Source of the DNA: Clostridia bacterium
GTDB lineage: Bacteria > Bacillota > Clostridia > Oscillospirales > Acutalibacteraceae
Assembly (NCBI GenBank): GCA_017935325.1
Contig: JAGBHV010000057.1
Coordinates: 1-39,963 of the forward strand
Length of the DNA: 39,963 nt
Direction: 5' to 3'
A program made the position numbers and the translations under genes. Shown piece by piece: positions 23,528 to 31,823 of this stretch. Below the pieces are notes generated by a model. That model made no database searches. It worked only from the letters and a program-made list of their open reading frames with translations, and was not told the origin of the DNA. Every line of letters begins with the position of its first letter. Within the stretch, counting starts at the first letter, position 1.

Positions 23528-26500
23528 ATGTATAAGAAAGTTCCTGCAAACCTCGGCTTCGTTGAGCGTGAAAAAGAAGTTGAGAAATTTTGGAAAGAAA
23601 ACAAAATCTTTGAAAAATCATCAGCACGTCAGGGTGAACCTTACGTTTTCTACGATGGTCCTCCCACTGCTAACGGCAGACCTCACATCGGTCACGTTTT
23701 AACACGTGTTATTAAAGATATGATTCCCCGTTACCGCACAATGAAAGGCTATCAGGTGCCGAGAAAAGCGGGTTGGGATACTCACGGCCTTCCCGTTGAG
23801 CTTGAAGTTGAAAAACTTTTAGGCCTTGATGGAAAAGAGCAGATTGAAGAATACGGCATTGCTCCTTTCATTGATAAATGTAAGGAAAGCGTGTGGAAAT
23901 ATAAGGGAATGTGGGAAGATTTCTCATCAACTGTCGGCTTCTGGGCTGATATGAACGACCCTTATGTAACATATCATAACGAATTTATCGAGTCTGAATG
24001 GTGGGCACTCAAACAGATTTTTGACAAAGGTCTTCTTTACAAAGGCTTCAAAATTGTTCCCTATTGCCCCCGTTGCGGAACTCCTCTTTCATCTCACGAA
24101 GTTGCACAGGGCTACAAGGATGTTAAAGAACGCTCAGCCATTGCAAGATTTAAAATCAAAGGCGAAGACGCTTTCTTCCTTGCATGGACAACAACTCCCT
24201 GGACTCTGCCTTCAAACCTTGCACTTTGCGTAAACCCCGTAGAAAATTATGTTAAAGTCAAAACTGCAGACGGATACACTTATATCCTTGCAGAAGCACT
24301 CTGCGAAAAAATTCTCGGCGGTGAAAAAGCAACTGCACCCTATGAAGTTCTTGAAACTTATGTTGGTAAAGACCTTGAATATAAAGAATATGAACCTCTT
24401 TTTGACTGCTGTGGCGAAATTATCGAGAAACAGCACAAAAAGGCTTATTTTGTAACATGCGACAGTTATGTTACACTTACAGACGGTACAGGTATCGTTC
24501 ATATTGCTCCTGCATTCGGTGAAGACGACGCAAACGTAGGCAGAAAATATGACCTTCCCTTTGTTCAGCTCGTTGACAGTAAGGGTAATATGACAGAGGA
24601 AACTCCCTTTGCAGGCATGTTCTGTAAAGATGCAGACAAGGAAGTGCTTATCGACCTTGATAAGAGAGGACTTCTCTTTGATGCACCTAAATTTGAACAC
24701 AGCTATCCTCACTGCTGGAGATGTGACACTCCTCTCATCTATTATGCAAGAGAATCATGGTTCATCAGAATGACAGAAGTCCGCGATGATCTTATTAAAA
24801 ATAACAATACAATTAACTGGATTCCCGAAAGCATCGGTAAAGGTAGATTCGGCGACTGGCTTGAAAATGTTCAGGACTGGGGCATCAGCCGTAACCGTTA
24901 TTGGGGTACTCCTCTTAATATCTGGGAATGCGATTGCGGTCACAGACACGCTATCGGCAGCATTGAAGAACTTAAATCAATGTCAGATAATTGTCCCGAT
25001 GATGTAGAACTTCACAGACCTTACATCGATGAAGTCAACGTTAAATGTCCCGTTTGCGGTAAGAATATGACACGTGTTCCCGAAGTTATCGACTGTTGGT
25101 TCGACTCAGGTGCAATGCCCTTTGCACAGCACCACTATCCCTTCGAAAACAAAGATTTATTCGAAGTACAGTTCCCTGCAGACTTTATCTCCGAGGCAGT
25201 TGATCAGACAAGAGGTTGGTTCTATTCACTTCTTGCAATTTCAACACTTATCTTCAACAAGGCACCCTTCAAGAATGTTATTGTTCTCGGTCATGTTCAG
25301 GATGAAAACGGTCAGAAGATGTCTAAATCAAAGGGTAACGCAGTAGACCCATTTGACGCTCTTAATGCACATGGTGCAGACGCTATCCGTTGGTATTTCT
25401 ACACCAACTCTGCTCCCTGGCTTCCCAACCGTTTCCACGCAAAGGCAGTAACAGAAGGTCAGCGTAAATTTATGGGTACATTGTGGAACACATATGCTTT
25501 CTATGTGCTTTATGCAGATATCGATTCATTCGACCCCACAAAGTATTCACTTGAAGTTGATAAACTTTCAGTTATGGATAAATGGCTTCTCTCACGTCTT
25601 AACTCAATGGTGAAAGAAGTTGACGATTGCCTTGCAAATTACAAAATTCCTGAAGCAGCAAAAGCACTTCAGAGCTTTGTGGATGAAATGAGTAACTGGT
25701 ATGTCCGTCGCGGACGTGAACGTTACTGGGCACAGGAAATGACTCAGGATAAGATTAACGCTTATATGACTCTTTACACAGCCCTTGTAACAACTGCAAA
25801 AACTGCAGCACCTATGGTTCCCTTTATTTCAGAAGAAATTTATCAGAATCTTGTGCGTTCAGTTGATGAAAATGCAGAAGAAAGTATCCACCTTTGCTCA
25901 TTCCCTGAAATTCAGGAAGACCTTATCGATAAAGAGCTTGAAGAAAATATGGACGAGGTTCTCAAGATTGTTACTCTCGGACGTGCAACAAGAAACGGTT
26001 CAAATATCAAAAACCGTCAGCCTCTTGGTAAAATGTTCGTAAAAGGCGAAAGAGAACTTAACGATTTCTACAAGACGATTATCGAAGATGAACTTAACAT
26101 CAAAGAAGTTTCATTCATCGACGATGTTGACGGTATGCTTTCTTACAATTTCAAACCGCAGATGAAAACTCTCGGCCCGAAATACGGCAAACGTCTTAAC
26201 GATATCAGAACAAAACTTTCTGAAATCGACGGCAGTGCTGCAAAGAAAGAACTTGACACTACAGGTGTTCTTAAACTTGACCTCGGCGATATGGTTATTG
26301 ATTTGGAAGAATCAGATCTTCTTATTGAAGCAACACAGAAAACAGGCTTCTTCTCACTTGCAGAAGGCGGTGTAACAGTTGCTATTGACACAACTCTCAC
26401 ACCTGAACTCATTGAAGAAGGCTTTGTACGTGAAATGGTATCAAAAATCCAGACAATGAGAAAAGATGCTGATTTCGATGTGCCTGACCATATTACAGTT

Positions 26501-26665
26501 TACATCGACGGTAACGAAAAACTTGCAGATATCTTCACAAAGAATAAAGAAGAAATTATGACAGACGTTCTTGCAGATGAGTTTGTAATCGGTTCAACAA
26601 ACGGCCACGTTGCAGAATGGGATATCAACGGCGAAAAAGTAACATTCGGCGTTAAGAAAATGTAA
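23528..26665 (+). CDS. ileS: Isoleucyl-tRNA synthetase, type 2 (IleS2-like)
   Basis: It charges tRNA-Ile with isoleucine. The 1045-residue enzyme has the class I motifs PHIGH at 52-56 and KMSKS at 597-601 followed by KGN, a CP1 editing domain with GWDTHGLPVE before it, and WTTTPWTLPSN at about 220-230. It also has zinc-type Cys pairs (CWRCDTP and CPVCGKNM) and an anticodon-binding C-terminus. The KMSKSKGN form, the length and the C-terminal extension suit type 2 enzymes, which in other bacteria are often less sensitive to mupirocin; that is known of the family and untested here. Expression is set by the T-box. The ATG follows GAAAGGAAG. Confidence 0.96.
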   Translation: MYKKVPANLGFVEREKEVEKFWKENKIFEKSSARQGEPYVFYDGPPTANGRPHIGHVLTRVIKDMIPRYRTMKGYQVPRKAGWDTHGLPVELEVEKLLGLDGKEQIEEYGIAPFIDKCKESVWKYKGMWEDFSSTVGFWADMNDPYVTYHNEFIESEWWALKQIFDKGLLYKGFKIVPYCPRCGTPLSSHEVAQGYKDVKERSAIARFKIKGEDAFFLAWTTTPWTLPSNLALCVNPVENYVKVKTADGYTYILAEALCEKILGGEKATAPYEVLETYVGKDLEYKEYEPLFDCCGEIIEKQHKKAYFVTCDSYVTLTDGTGIVHIAPAFGEDDANVGRKYDLPFVQLVDSKGNMTEETPFAGMFCKDADKEVLIDLDKRGLLFDAPKFEHSYPHCWRCDTPLIYYARESWFIRMTEVRDDLIKNNNTINWIPESIGKGRFGDWLENVQDWGISRNRYWGTPLNIWECDCGHRHAIGSIEELKSMSDNCPDDVELHRPYIDEVNVKCPVCGKNMTRVPEVIDCWFDSGAMPFAQHHYPFENKDLFEVQFPADFISEAVDQTRGWFYSLLAISTLIFNKAPFKNVIVLGHVQDENGQKMSKSKGNAVDPFDALNAHGADAIRWYFYTNSAPWLPNRFHAKAVTEGQRKFMGTLWNTYAFYVLYADIDSFDPTKYSLEVDKLSVMDKWLLSRLNSMVKEVDDCLANYKIPEAAKALQSFVDEMSNWYVRRGRERYWAQEMTQDKINAYMTLYTALVTTAKTAAPMVPFISEEIYQNLVRSVDENAEESIHLCSFPEIQEDLIDKELEENMDEVLKIVTLGRATRNGSNIKNRQPLGKMFVKGERELNDFYKTIIEDELNIKEVSFIDDVDGMLSYNFKPQMKTLGPKYGKRLNDIRTKLSEIDGSAAKKELDTTGVLKLDLGDMVIDLEESDLLIEATQKTGFFSLAEGGVTVAIDTTLTPELIEEGFVREMVSKIQTMRKDADFDVPDHITVYIDGNEKLADIFTKNKEEIMTDVLADEFVIGSTNGHVAEWDINGEKVTFGVKKM

Positions 26666-26674
26666 AATATTTTT

Positions 26675-26709
26675 AAATGCCGGCAGATATTTCCTGTCGG
26701 CATTTTTTT
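26675..26709 (+). terminator. Terminator of ileS
   Basis: AAATGCCGGCAG (26675-26686) pairs with CTGTCGGCATTT (26694-26705) with one G-U, followed by TTTT. It ends 12 bp before the next gene's start. Confidence 0.85.
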
Positions 26710-26720
26710 CAGGTGATAAA

Positions 26721-28244
26721 ATGAAGAAAAGACAGATAATAAATATTGTAAATTTCATTCGTGCAGTTGAACCGCGTGAAGAAGTTGACCTTATGAAACC
26801 TGTTACAGAACAGATAAAGCTGATGAAAAAGCATAATTTAAAAGGCACTTTTCTTCTGCAGTATGATGCGCTGATTCTTCCTCGATACACCGAACTTCTG
26901 AAAACACTTGACCCTGAACAGTTTGAAATCGGTGTATGGCATGAGATTGTTCAGCCTATGGCGGAAAAAGCAGGGATTACCTGGCGGGGCAGATTCCCGT
27001 GGGACTGGCACGCTCATTGCGGTTTTTCTGTAGGCTATACAAAAGATGAAAGAGAAAAACTCATTGATGTTCTGTTTGAAGATTTCAGAGATATTATGGG
27101 GTATTATCCCCGTGTGTTCGGTTCGTGGTTTTTTGATTCGCACACCGTAAGATACACTTATGACAAATACGGCCTTGATGCTGTGTGCAACTGCAAAGAA
27201 CAGTACGGCACAGACGGATATACTCTCTGGGGAGCTTATTACGGACAAGGCTATTATCCGAGCAGAAACAGTGTTTTTATGCCTGCACAAACGGCGGAAA
27301 ATCAGCTTGATGTTCCTCTTTTCAGAATGTTGGGCAGTGACCAGGTGTATCAGTTTGACTCAGGTATAGATGTGGATTCTTCTGAACAGAAAAATCAGGG
27401 AGCAATAACTCTTGAACCGGTCTATAAAATTATGGGCGGCGGTCTTTCTGAATGGGTAGATTGGTATATGAAAGAAAATTTCAATGGCGAATGTCTTACT
27501 TTCGGCTATGCACAGGCGGGGCAGGAAAACAGCTTCGGTTGGAATAAGATGAAAGATGGTCTTGAATACCAATTTTCGTTATTTGAAAAACTGCAGAATG
27601 AAGGCAGAATTGAAGTAGAGCATTTAGGCGATACAGGTAGATGGTACAAGCAAAAATATAGCATTACTCCCGCATCTGCAATTACTGCACACACCGCTTA
27701 TGATGATGAAAACAAAAATTCCGTATGGTATTCATCACGTTTTTATCGTATAAATCTTTATGGCGATAACGGAAAACTCCGTATACGCGATTTGCATATT
27801 TTCAATGAGAATTTCCCTGACCCGTATGAAGATAAGGTATGCACTCGTAACGAGGCTTATTATGAAACACTTCCCGTAGCAGACGGCAACAGATTCAGCG
27901 GAAACGGTGTGCTGGCAGGTATTTTTTTCGATAACGGTGGTATTCACGAAAAAATGGTGTTTGAAGAAAAAGGTGAAAACACTGCACAAGTCACATACGG
28001 GAAAATAAAAATAACACTTTGCGAAAACAGCGTAAAAATTGAAAATGATGAAGATTTTGTTCTGCATAACAAAGTCGGCAAGAAAAGCAATCATCTGCCC
28101 GATGTAAAGGCAGTTGAAGAAAAAGAAATCAGACTTTCTTACGGGAAATCCGATTATTCAGTAAAGCTTATTAATGGCATTTTTATTAATAATAAAACAA
28201 TAAAATCTGAAAACTGCAAGATTGAAGTTGAGTTTTCAGTGTGA
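26721..28244 (+). CDS. NodB/GH57-like barrel protein, probable carbohydrate-active enzyme
   Basis: A 507-residue cytoplasmic protein with no signal peptide. The N-terminal 300 residues resemble the glycoside hydrolase/deacetylase (beta/alpha)7 superfamily. HNLKGTFLLQYDAL and EIGVWHEIVQ fit the metal or substrate strands, and WDWHAHCGFSVGYTKDE and YPRVFGSWFFDSHTVRY follow. CNCKEQYGTDGYTLWGAYYG is a strongly patterned stretch that I recall from gut-bacterial proteins of unknown specificity. A beta-rich C-terminal part (about 330-507) may bind substrate. Its start is ATG 26721, after CAGGTG that forms part of the ileS terminator tail. A deacetylase or hydrolase role is inferred from fold only. 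Confidence 0.6.
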   Translation: MKKRQIINIVNFIRAVEPREEVDLMKPVTEQIKLMKKHNLKGTFLLQYDALILPRYTELLKTLDPEQFEIGVWHEIVQPMAEKAGITWRGRFPWDWHAHCGFSVGYTKDEREKLIDVLFEDFRDIMGYYPRVFGSWFFDSHTVRYTYDKYGLDAVCNCKEQYGTDGYTLWGAYYGQGYYPSRNSVFMPAQTAENQLDVPLFRMLGSDQVYQFDSGIDVDSSEQKNQGAITLEPVYKIMGGGLSEWVDWYMKENFNGECLTFGYAQAGQENSFGWNKMKDGLEYQFSLFEKLQNEGRIEVEHLGDTGRWYKQKYSITPASAITAHTAYDDENKNSVWYSSRFYRINLYGDNGKLRIRDLHIFNENFPDPYEDKVCTRNEAYYETLPVADGNRFSGNGVLAGIFFDNGGIHEKMVFEEKGENTAQVTYGKIKITLCENSVKIENDEDFVLHNKVGKKSNHLPDVKAVEEKEIRLSYGKSDYSVKLINGIFINNKTIKSENCKIEVEFSV

Positions 28245-28253
28245 TAAAACAAA

Positions 28254-28293
28254 GCCGTGATGAAACGCAATCATCACGGCATAATTTTTTTTG
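28254..28293 (+). terminator. Terminator after the NodB-like gene
   Basis: GCCGTGATGA (28254-28263) pairs perfectly with TCATCACGGC (28271-28280), followed by ATAATTTTTTTT. It lies 26 bp before the convergent yfbR stop and mainly serves the plus strand. Confidence 0.85.
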
Positions 28294-28318
28294 TATAAAT
28301 TTTAAAAAATGTCACAAA

Positions 28319-28900
28319 TTAATTCTGTTCATCAAGTGTGAGCATGAAGCTTTCAATAAATGTATCAAGGAAGTAATCTGCTTCCTCCATCTTCATTTCA
28401 CGTATGGCTTTTTCCGTTGAAGCGAGTGCACTGTCAAATTCGCGGTTGCCTGCTTTCTTTTCTTCAAGGCATTTTGTCATTGCACTTATTTTGTCGGCAG
28501 CTTTCACGATTTTCCATAAATATTCATCTTCTTCCTTTTTGAAGAAAAACGGTGAATATTCTTCTTTAAGCTCTTCGGGGAGCATTGAAAGAAGCTTTTC
28601 GCAAGCGTTTTCTTCAACCTTTGCGTAAATTTCTTTCATATCGGCGTTGAAATATTTTACGGGTGTGGGCAAATCGCCTGTAATGATTTCGGGCATATCG
28701 TGGTAAAGAGCTAAAACCGCGGCTCTGTCAGCGTTTAAGTTTCCACCGAAATATTTGTTTTTTATAACTGCCAACGCATGGGCAAAACACGCTGTTTCCA
28801 TTGAATGCTGGCAGATGCTTTCTTCCTGAATATTTCTCATCAGCGCCCAACGGTTGATGTATTTCATGCGTGCGAGCATTGCAAAAAAGTGATTGTTCAT
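28319..28900 (-). CDS. yfbR: YfbR-type 5'-deoxynucleotidase (HD domain)
   Basis: YfbR removes phosphate from deoxynucleoside 5'-monophosphates. The 193-residue protein keeps every key residue of the E. coli enzyme, each shifted by one: R17, W18, H32, H67-D68, E71, D76 and D136, in NRWALMRN, QHSMETA, LYHDMPEIITGDLPTPVK and KAADKISA. It begins 5 bp after mtnN, so the two are co-transcribed. Both act on nucleosides or nucleotides, a plausible salvage pairing. A ribosome site GGAGAG lies somewhat far from the ATG. Confidence 0.92.
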   Translation of the reverse strand: MNNHFFAMLARMKYINRWALMRNIQEESICQHSMETACFAHALAVIKNKYFGGNLNADRAAVLALYHDMPEIITGDLPTPVKYFNADMKEIYAKVEENACEKLLSMLPEELKEEYSPFFFKKEEDEYLWKIVKAADKISAMTKCLEEKKAGNREFDSALASTEKAIREMKMEEADYFLDTFIESFMLTLDEQN

Positions 28901-28905
28901 ATGTT

Positions 28906-29595
28906 TTACACACTCTCCGAGATTCTTTCTATAATTTCCCTTGCAACTTCGCTTAAATGAATTTCTTTTTTGTCATTGAGTTCTGTGTAGCTTTCAACTG
29001 CATTTTCGTCACAGTCATCAGAAATTTTCCTGATAGCAAGGAAGGGGATATCTGCTTTGTGGCAGATTGCAGCAATTGCGCCTGTTTCCATATCAAAAGA
29101 ACAGATATCAAATGCGTCGCGGTATTTCTTTTTAAGGTCTGAATCGGCAAGGAATATGTCACCTGTGCCAAGACGTCCGAAAAAGTCAACGCTGCATTCC
29201 TTTGCTTTTTCGATTAATTTTTCGTCTGCTTTATATAAGTATACGTCCTGCGGTTTAACACCGAGATCATATCCGATTGCAGTCAGGTCAAAGTCGCATT
29301 CAATATATTCTTCACCTGCAACAATGAATCCTTTCTGCACGTGCTGAATTGCTCCTGACAGACCGATGTTGAGTATTATGTCAACCTTTTCCTCGTTTAT
29401 AAGGTACATTGCAGCGAGGGCAGCGTTTACTTTGCCTATTCCGCATTCGCATGCTGTAATTTCTGTCTTTTCGTTAAAATTGAACTTAATGCAGTTATTT
29501 TTCAATGCTTTGAATTCTGTAGGGTTGAATTCATTTGCAAATTTTCTGAAAGGGTCATATTCGTAATTGTCTGCAATAACAAAACCAATTTTCAT
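28906..29595 (-). CDS. mtnN: 5'-methylthioadenosine/S-adenosylhomocysteine nucleosidase
   Basis: MtnN splits adenine from methylthioadenosine and S-adenosylhomocysteine, removing by-products of methylation and polyamine synthesis. The 229-residue product shows the active-site residues: E12, M169-E170 in FDMETGAIA and D193 in RKISDDCDE, with the nucleoside-binding GIGKVNAALAA at 52-62. The usual AMEEE start is changed to IADNYEYDP, but E12 stays in register. AGGTGG precedes the ATG. Confidence 0.9.
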   Translation of the reverse strand: MKIGFVIADNYEYDPFRKFANEFNPTEFKALKNNCIKFNFNEKTEITACECGIGKVNAALAAMYLINEEKVDIILNIGLSGAIQHVQKGFIVAGEEYIECDFDLTAIGYDLGVKPQDVYLYKADEKLIEKAKECSVDFFGRLGTGDIFLADSDLKKKYRDAFDICSFDMETGAIAAICHKADIPFLAIRKISDDCDENAVESYTELNDKKEIHLSEVAREIIERISESV

Positions 29596-29624
29596 GTTTC
29601 CACCTGCTTAGAATGTTTTTATAA

Positions 29625-29653
29625 ATTATACACTACAAGTAAACTAAAGTCAA
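29625..29653 (-). promoter_or_regulatory. Promoter of mtnN-yfbR
   Basis: On the minus strand TTGACT (29648-29653) and a perfect TATAAT (29625-29630) are exactly 17 bp apart, about 30 bp before the mtnN ATG. Confidence 0.85.
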
Positions 29654-29681
29654 ACCTGTCCTTTTTGCATATAATGTATTG

Positions 29682-29822
29682 TACACTTTCTTGTACTCTT
29701 TCTCGCGACAAATGAATATACGGTGGCAGAATTGTGGTGATTCTGTCCTGTGGGGAGCCGTAAATTCTGCCGCTTGATATACTGCCGATATGCCGAAAAA
29801 AGGGGTATCGGCAAATTTTTTA
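29682..29822 (+). ncRNA. Candidate small structured RNA upstream of the tRNA operon
   Basis: No coding gene is convincing here. A TATAAT at 29670-29675 could be a -10 without a clear -35. GGCAGAATT (29725-29733) pairs perfectly with AATTCTGCC (29763-29771), while CAGAAT within it (29727-29732) can instead pair with ATTCTG (29740-29745). TGCCGATA (29783-29790) pairs with TATCGGCA (29806-29813), followed by AATTTTT, as in a terminator. This could be a small RNA or an old attenuator. I match it to no known RNA family. Confidence 0.35.
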
Positions 29823-29851
29823 AAATTTTTAAAATTTTTTTGAAAAAAGTA

Positions 29852-29880
29852 TTGACAAACGGAGATTTCTCGATTATAAT
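29852..29880 (+). promoter_or_regulatory. Consensus promoter of the tRNA operon, with AT-rich upstream element
   Basis: TTGACA (29852-29857) and TATAAT (29875-29880) both match consensus perfectly at 17 bp spacing. Upstream, 29811-29850 is nearly pure A and T in runs, as in an UP element of stable-RNA promoters. Confidence 0.92.
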
Positions 29881-29901
29881 GTACAAGTGCTTTGAGGTTA
29901 T

Positions 29902-29978
29902 GGCTGCATAGCTCAGTTGGCTAGAGCATACGGTTCATACCCGTAGTGTCATTGGTTCAAATCCAATTGCAGCCACCA
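29902..29978 (+). tRNA. tRNA-Met (CAT), elongator
   Basis: The acceptor stem GGCTGCA/TGCAGCC is perfect and ACCA is encoded. The anticodon stem TACGG/CCGTA encloses loop TTCATAC with anticodon CAT. The G1-C72 pair and the lack of three G-C anticodon pairs exclude the initiator. The loop matches elongator Met, not the Ile2 type (CTCATAA). Confidence 0.94.
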
Positions 29979-29986
29979 CATTATAT

Positions 29987-30061
29987 GGCCCGGTGGTCAA
30001 GCGGTTAAGACACCGCCCTTTCACGGCGGTAACACGAGTTCGATTCTCGTCCGGGTCACCA
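29987..30061 (+). tRNA. tRNA-Glu (TTC)
   Basis: The acceptor GGCCCGG pairs with CCGGGTC (one G-U). The anticodon stem CCGCC/GGCGG encloses CTTTCAC with anticodon TTC. CGAGTTCGATTCTCG is the T arm, and ACCA is encoded. It follows tRNA-Met by 8 bp in the same transcript. Confidence 0.95.
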
Positions 30062-30093
30062 AACTCCAAGATGTTCAATCTTGGAGTTTTTTT
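30061..30093 (+). terminator. Terminator of the tRNA operon
   Basis: AAACTCCAAGAT pairs with ATCTTGGAGTTT (12 bp, 5-nt loop), followed by TTTT. The first stem base is the last A of the tRNA-Glu CCA end, so processing and termination are closely packed. Confidence 0.88.
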
Positions 30094-30136
30094 CTTGATA
30101 AAGTTTTTTGATACAAAACTTAGGAGGCGACTGTTA

Positions 30137-31408
30137 ATGTTTGTAGACGTTGCGAAAATTAAAATCAAAGCAGGTAACGGCGGTGACGGTGCCGTTATGT
30201 TCCACAGGGAAAAATATGTCGCTTCCGGCGGACCTGACGGCGGTGACGGCGGTAAAGGCGGCGACATCGTTTTTCAGGTTGATACAAATATGTCAACCCT
30301 TGCCGATTTCAGATACAAAAGAAAGTATACTGCAGAAAACGGCGAAAAAGGTCAGGGCGGCAGAAGAAACGGCAAAAAAGGTAAAGATTTAATAATCCGC
30401 GTTCCCAAGGGCACAATAATCCGTGAAGTTGAAAGCGGCGCAATTATGGCAGATATGGGCGCGATGGATACTTTTATTGCTGCGAAAGGCGGCAGAGGCG
30501 GTTGGGGTAATAACCACTTTGCAACCCCCACAAGGCAGACTCCGCGTTTTGCTAAAAGCGGAACACCGGGCGAAAGCTGGGAAGTGACCCTTGAGCTCAA
30601 GCTTCTTGCAGACGTTGGTCTTTTAGGCTATCCCAATGTTGGTAAATCAACTTTCATTTCCGTTGTCAGCGAAGCAAAGCCCATAATCGCAAACTATCAT
30701 TTCACAACAATTACTCCTGTGTTGGGCGTTATTGATATGGGTGATGAAAACTCATTTGTAATGGCTGATATTCCGGGTCTTATCGAGGGTGCAGGTGATG
30801 GTGTAGGCCTTGGTCATGAATTTCTGCGTCATGTTGAAAGATGCCGTATGCTTGTTCATATTCTCGATGTTGCAGGTAGTGAAGGCAGAGACCCTATTGA
30901 AGATTTTGAAACAATCAACAATGAACTTGCAAAGTTCAATAAAGATTTGTCAGAAAGACCGCAGATTGTCGTTGCAAACAAGGTTGACCTTGCAACTGAT
31001 GAACAGCTTGAAACACTCCGCGAATATATTACTTCCAAAGGCTATGAATTTATGACAATGTGCGCTCCGATTGCGGAAGGTACAAAGGAAGTTATAAATA
31101 CTGTATGGAACAAGCTTCAGACTTTACCGCCCATAAAGCAGTATGAGGCAGAAGAAATTCCCACAGAAATTATCGTTGAAAAGGCTGATAATAAATTCAC
31201 CATTGATGTTCAGGATGATGTTTATTTTGTTGAGGCTGAATGGCTTCTTAAAATTCTTCAGAGAACAGACCTTGATGATTATGAATCTCTGCAATATTTT
31301 CAGAGAGTTCTTCGCTCATCAGGCATTATTGATGCACTTCTTGAAAAAGGAATTCAGGAAGGTGATACGGTGTGCATTTATGACCTTGAATTTGATTTTG
31401 TTCTGTAA
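30137..31408 (+). CDS. obgE: GTPase ObgE/CgtA
   Basis: Obg is an essential GTPase acting in 50S ribosome assembly and stress signalling. The 423-residue protein has the glycine-rich Obg fold (1-155, with GGPDGGDGGKGGD) and a G domain with G1 GYPNVGKS at 164-171, D211-x-x-G214 in DIPGLIEG and N281-KVD. The C-terminal OCT domain spans about 345-423. The frame runs upstream through tRNA-Glu, but the only supported start is ATG at 30137 after AGGAGG. mrnC follows within 12 bp. Confidence 0.96.
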   Translation: MFVDVAKIKIKAGNGGDGAVMFHREKYVASGGPDGGDGGKGGDIVFQVDTNMSTLADFRYKRKYTAENGEKGQGGRRNGKKGKDLIIRVPKGTIIREVESGAIMADMGAMDTFIAAKGGRGGWGNNHFATPTRQTPRFAKSGTPGESWEVTLELKLLADVGLLGYPNVGKSTFISVVSEAKPIIANYHFTTITPVLGVIDMGDENSFVMADIPGLIEGAGDGVGLGHEFLRHVERCRMLVHILDVAGSEGRDPIEDFETINNELAKFNKDLSERPQIVVANKVDLATDEQLETLREYITSKGYEFMTMCAPIAEGTKEVINTVWNKLQTLPPIKQYEAEEIPTEIIVEKADNKFTIDVQDDVYFVEAEWLLKILQRTDLDDYESLQYFQRVLRSSGIIDALLEKGIQEGDTVCIYDLEFDFVL

Positions 31409-31420
31409 TGGAGTTTGGTT

Positions 31421-31810
31421 ATGAGATTTACTGATAATAAATGCGACCCCAATAATTTAAGCCCCCTGATGCTTGCTTTTATAGGTGACACGGTTTATGA
31501 ATTGTTCGTGCGTGAAACTCTTCTTACGGAATGCCCGAGGCCTGTTAAAAAACTGCACGCTCTGGCGGTAGAGGAGGTTTCCGCATCTGCACAGGCAAGG
31601 AAAATCAAAGCAATTCAGGATATGCTCACAGAAGAAGAAACCGATATTTTCAAACGTGGCAGAAATGCACACACAGGTCACGTGCCTAAAAGTGCAGATG
31701 TTTTAACTTACCATTATGCAACGGGGCTTGAAGCTCTGTTCGGATATCTTTATTTAAGAGGCGAAAGTGAAAGACTTCGCGAACTTTTTACGGCTTTACA
31801 TAATTCATAA
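31421..31810 (+). CDS. mrnC: Mini-ribonuclease III
   Basis: Mini-III matures 23S rRNA ends in Firmicutes. It is an RNase III catalytic domain without the RNA-binding domain. The 129-residue protein has LAFIGDTVYELFVRE with D23, the position of the Bacillus catalytic aspartate, and the family signature RGRNAHTGHVPKSADV. The frame opens at a TTG (31415), but that is too close to GGAG at 31410-31413; ATG at 31421 is 7 bp from it and fits. It is co-transcribed with obgE. Confidence 0.92.
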   Translation: MRFTDNKCDPNNLSPLMLAFIGDTVYELFVRETLLTECPRPVKKLHALAVEEVSASAQARKIKAIQDMLTEEETDIFKRGRNAHTGHVPKSADVLTYHYATGLEALFGYLYLRGESERLRELFTALHNS

Positions 31811-31823
31811 GGAATGATGCACC

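Noticed and set aside
29650-29886. Minus-strand frame of 78 codons between mtnN and the tRNAs
   Set aside because: It has no ribosome site, overlaps the mtnN promoter and the tRNA promoter, and its composition follows AT runs.
29902-29978. tRNA-Ile2 (CAT read with lysidine) or initiator tRNA-Met
   Set aside because: The anticodon loop and stem follow elongator Met; G1-C72 and the missing three G-C pairs exclude the initiator.
29993-30136. Upstream extension of obgE through tRNA-Glu
   Set aside because: The frame is open by chance across the tRNA and terminator; AGGAGG and ATG 30137 match the conserved Obg N-terminus.
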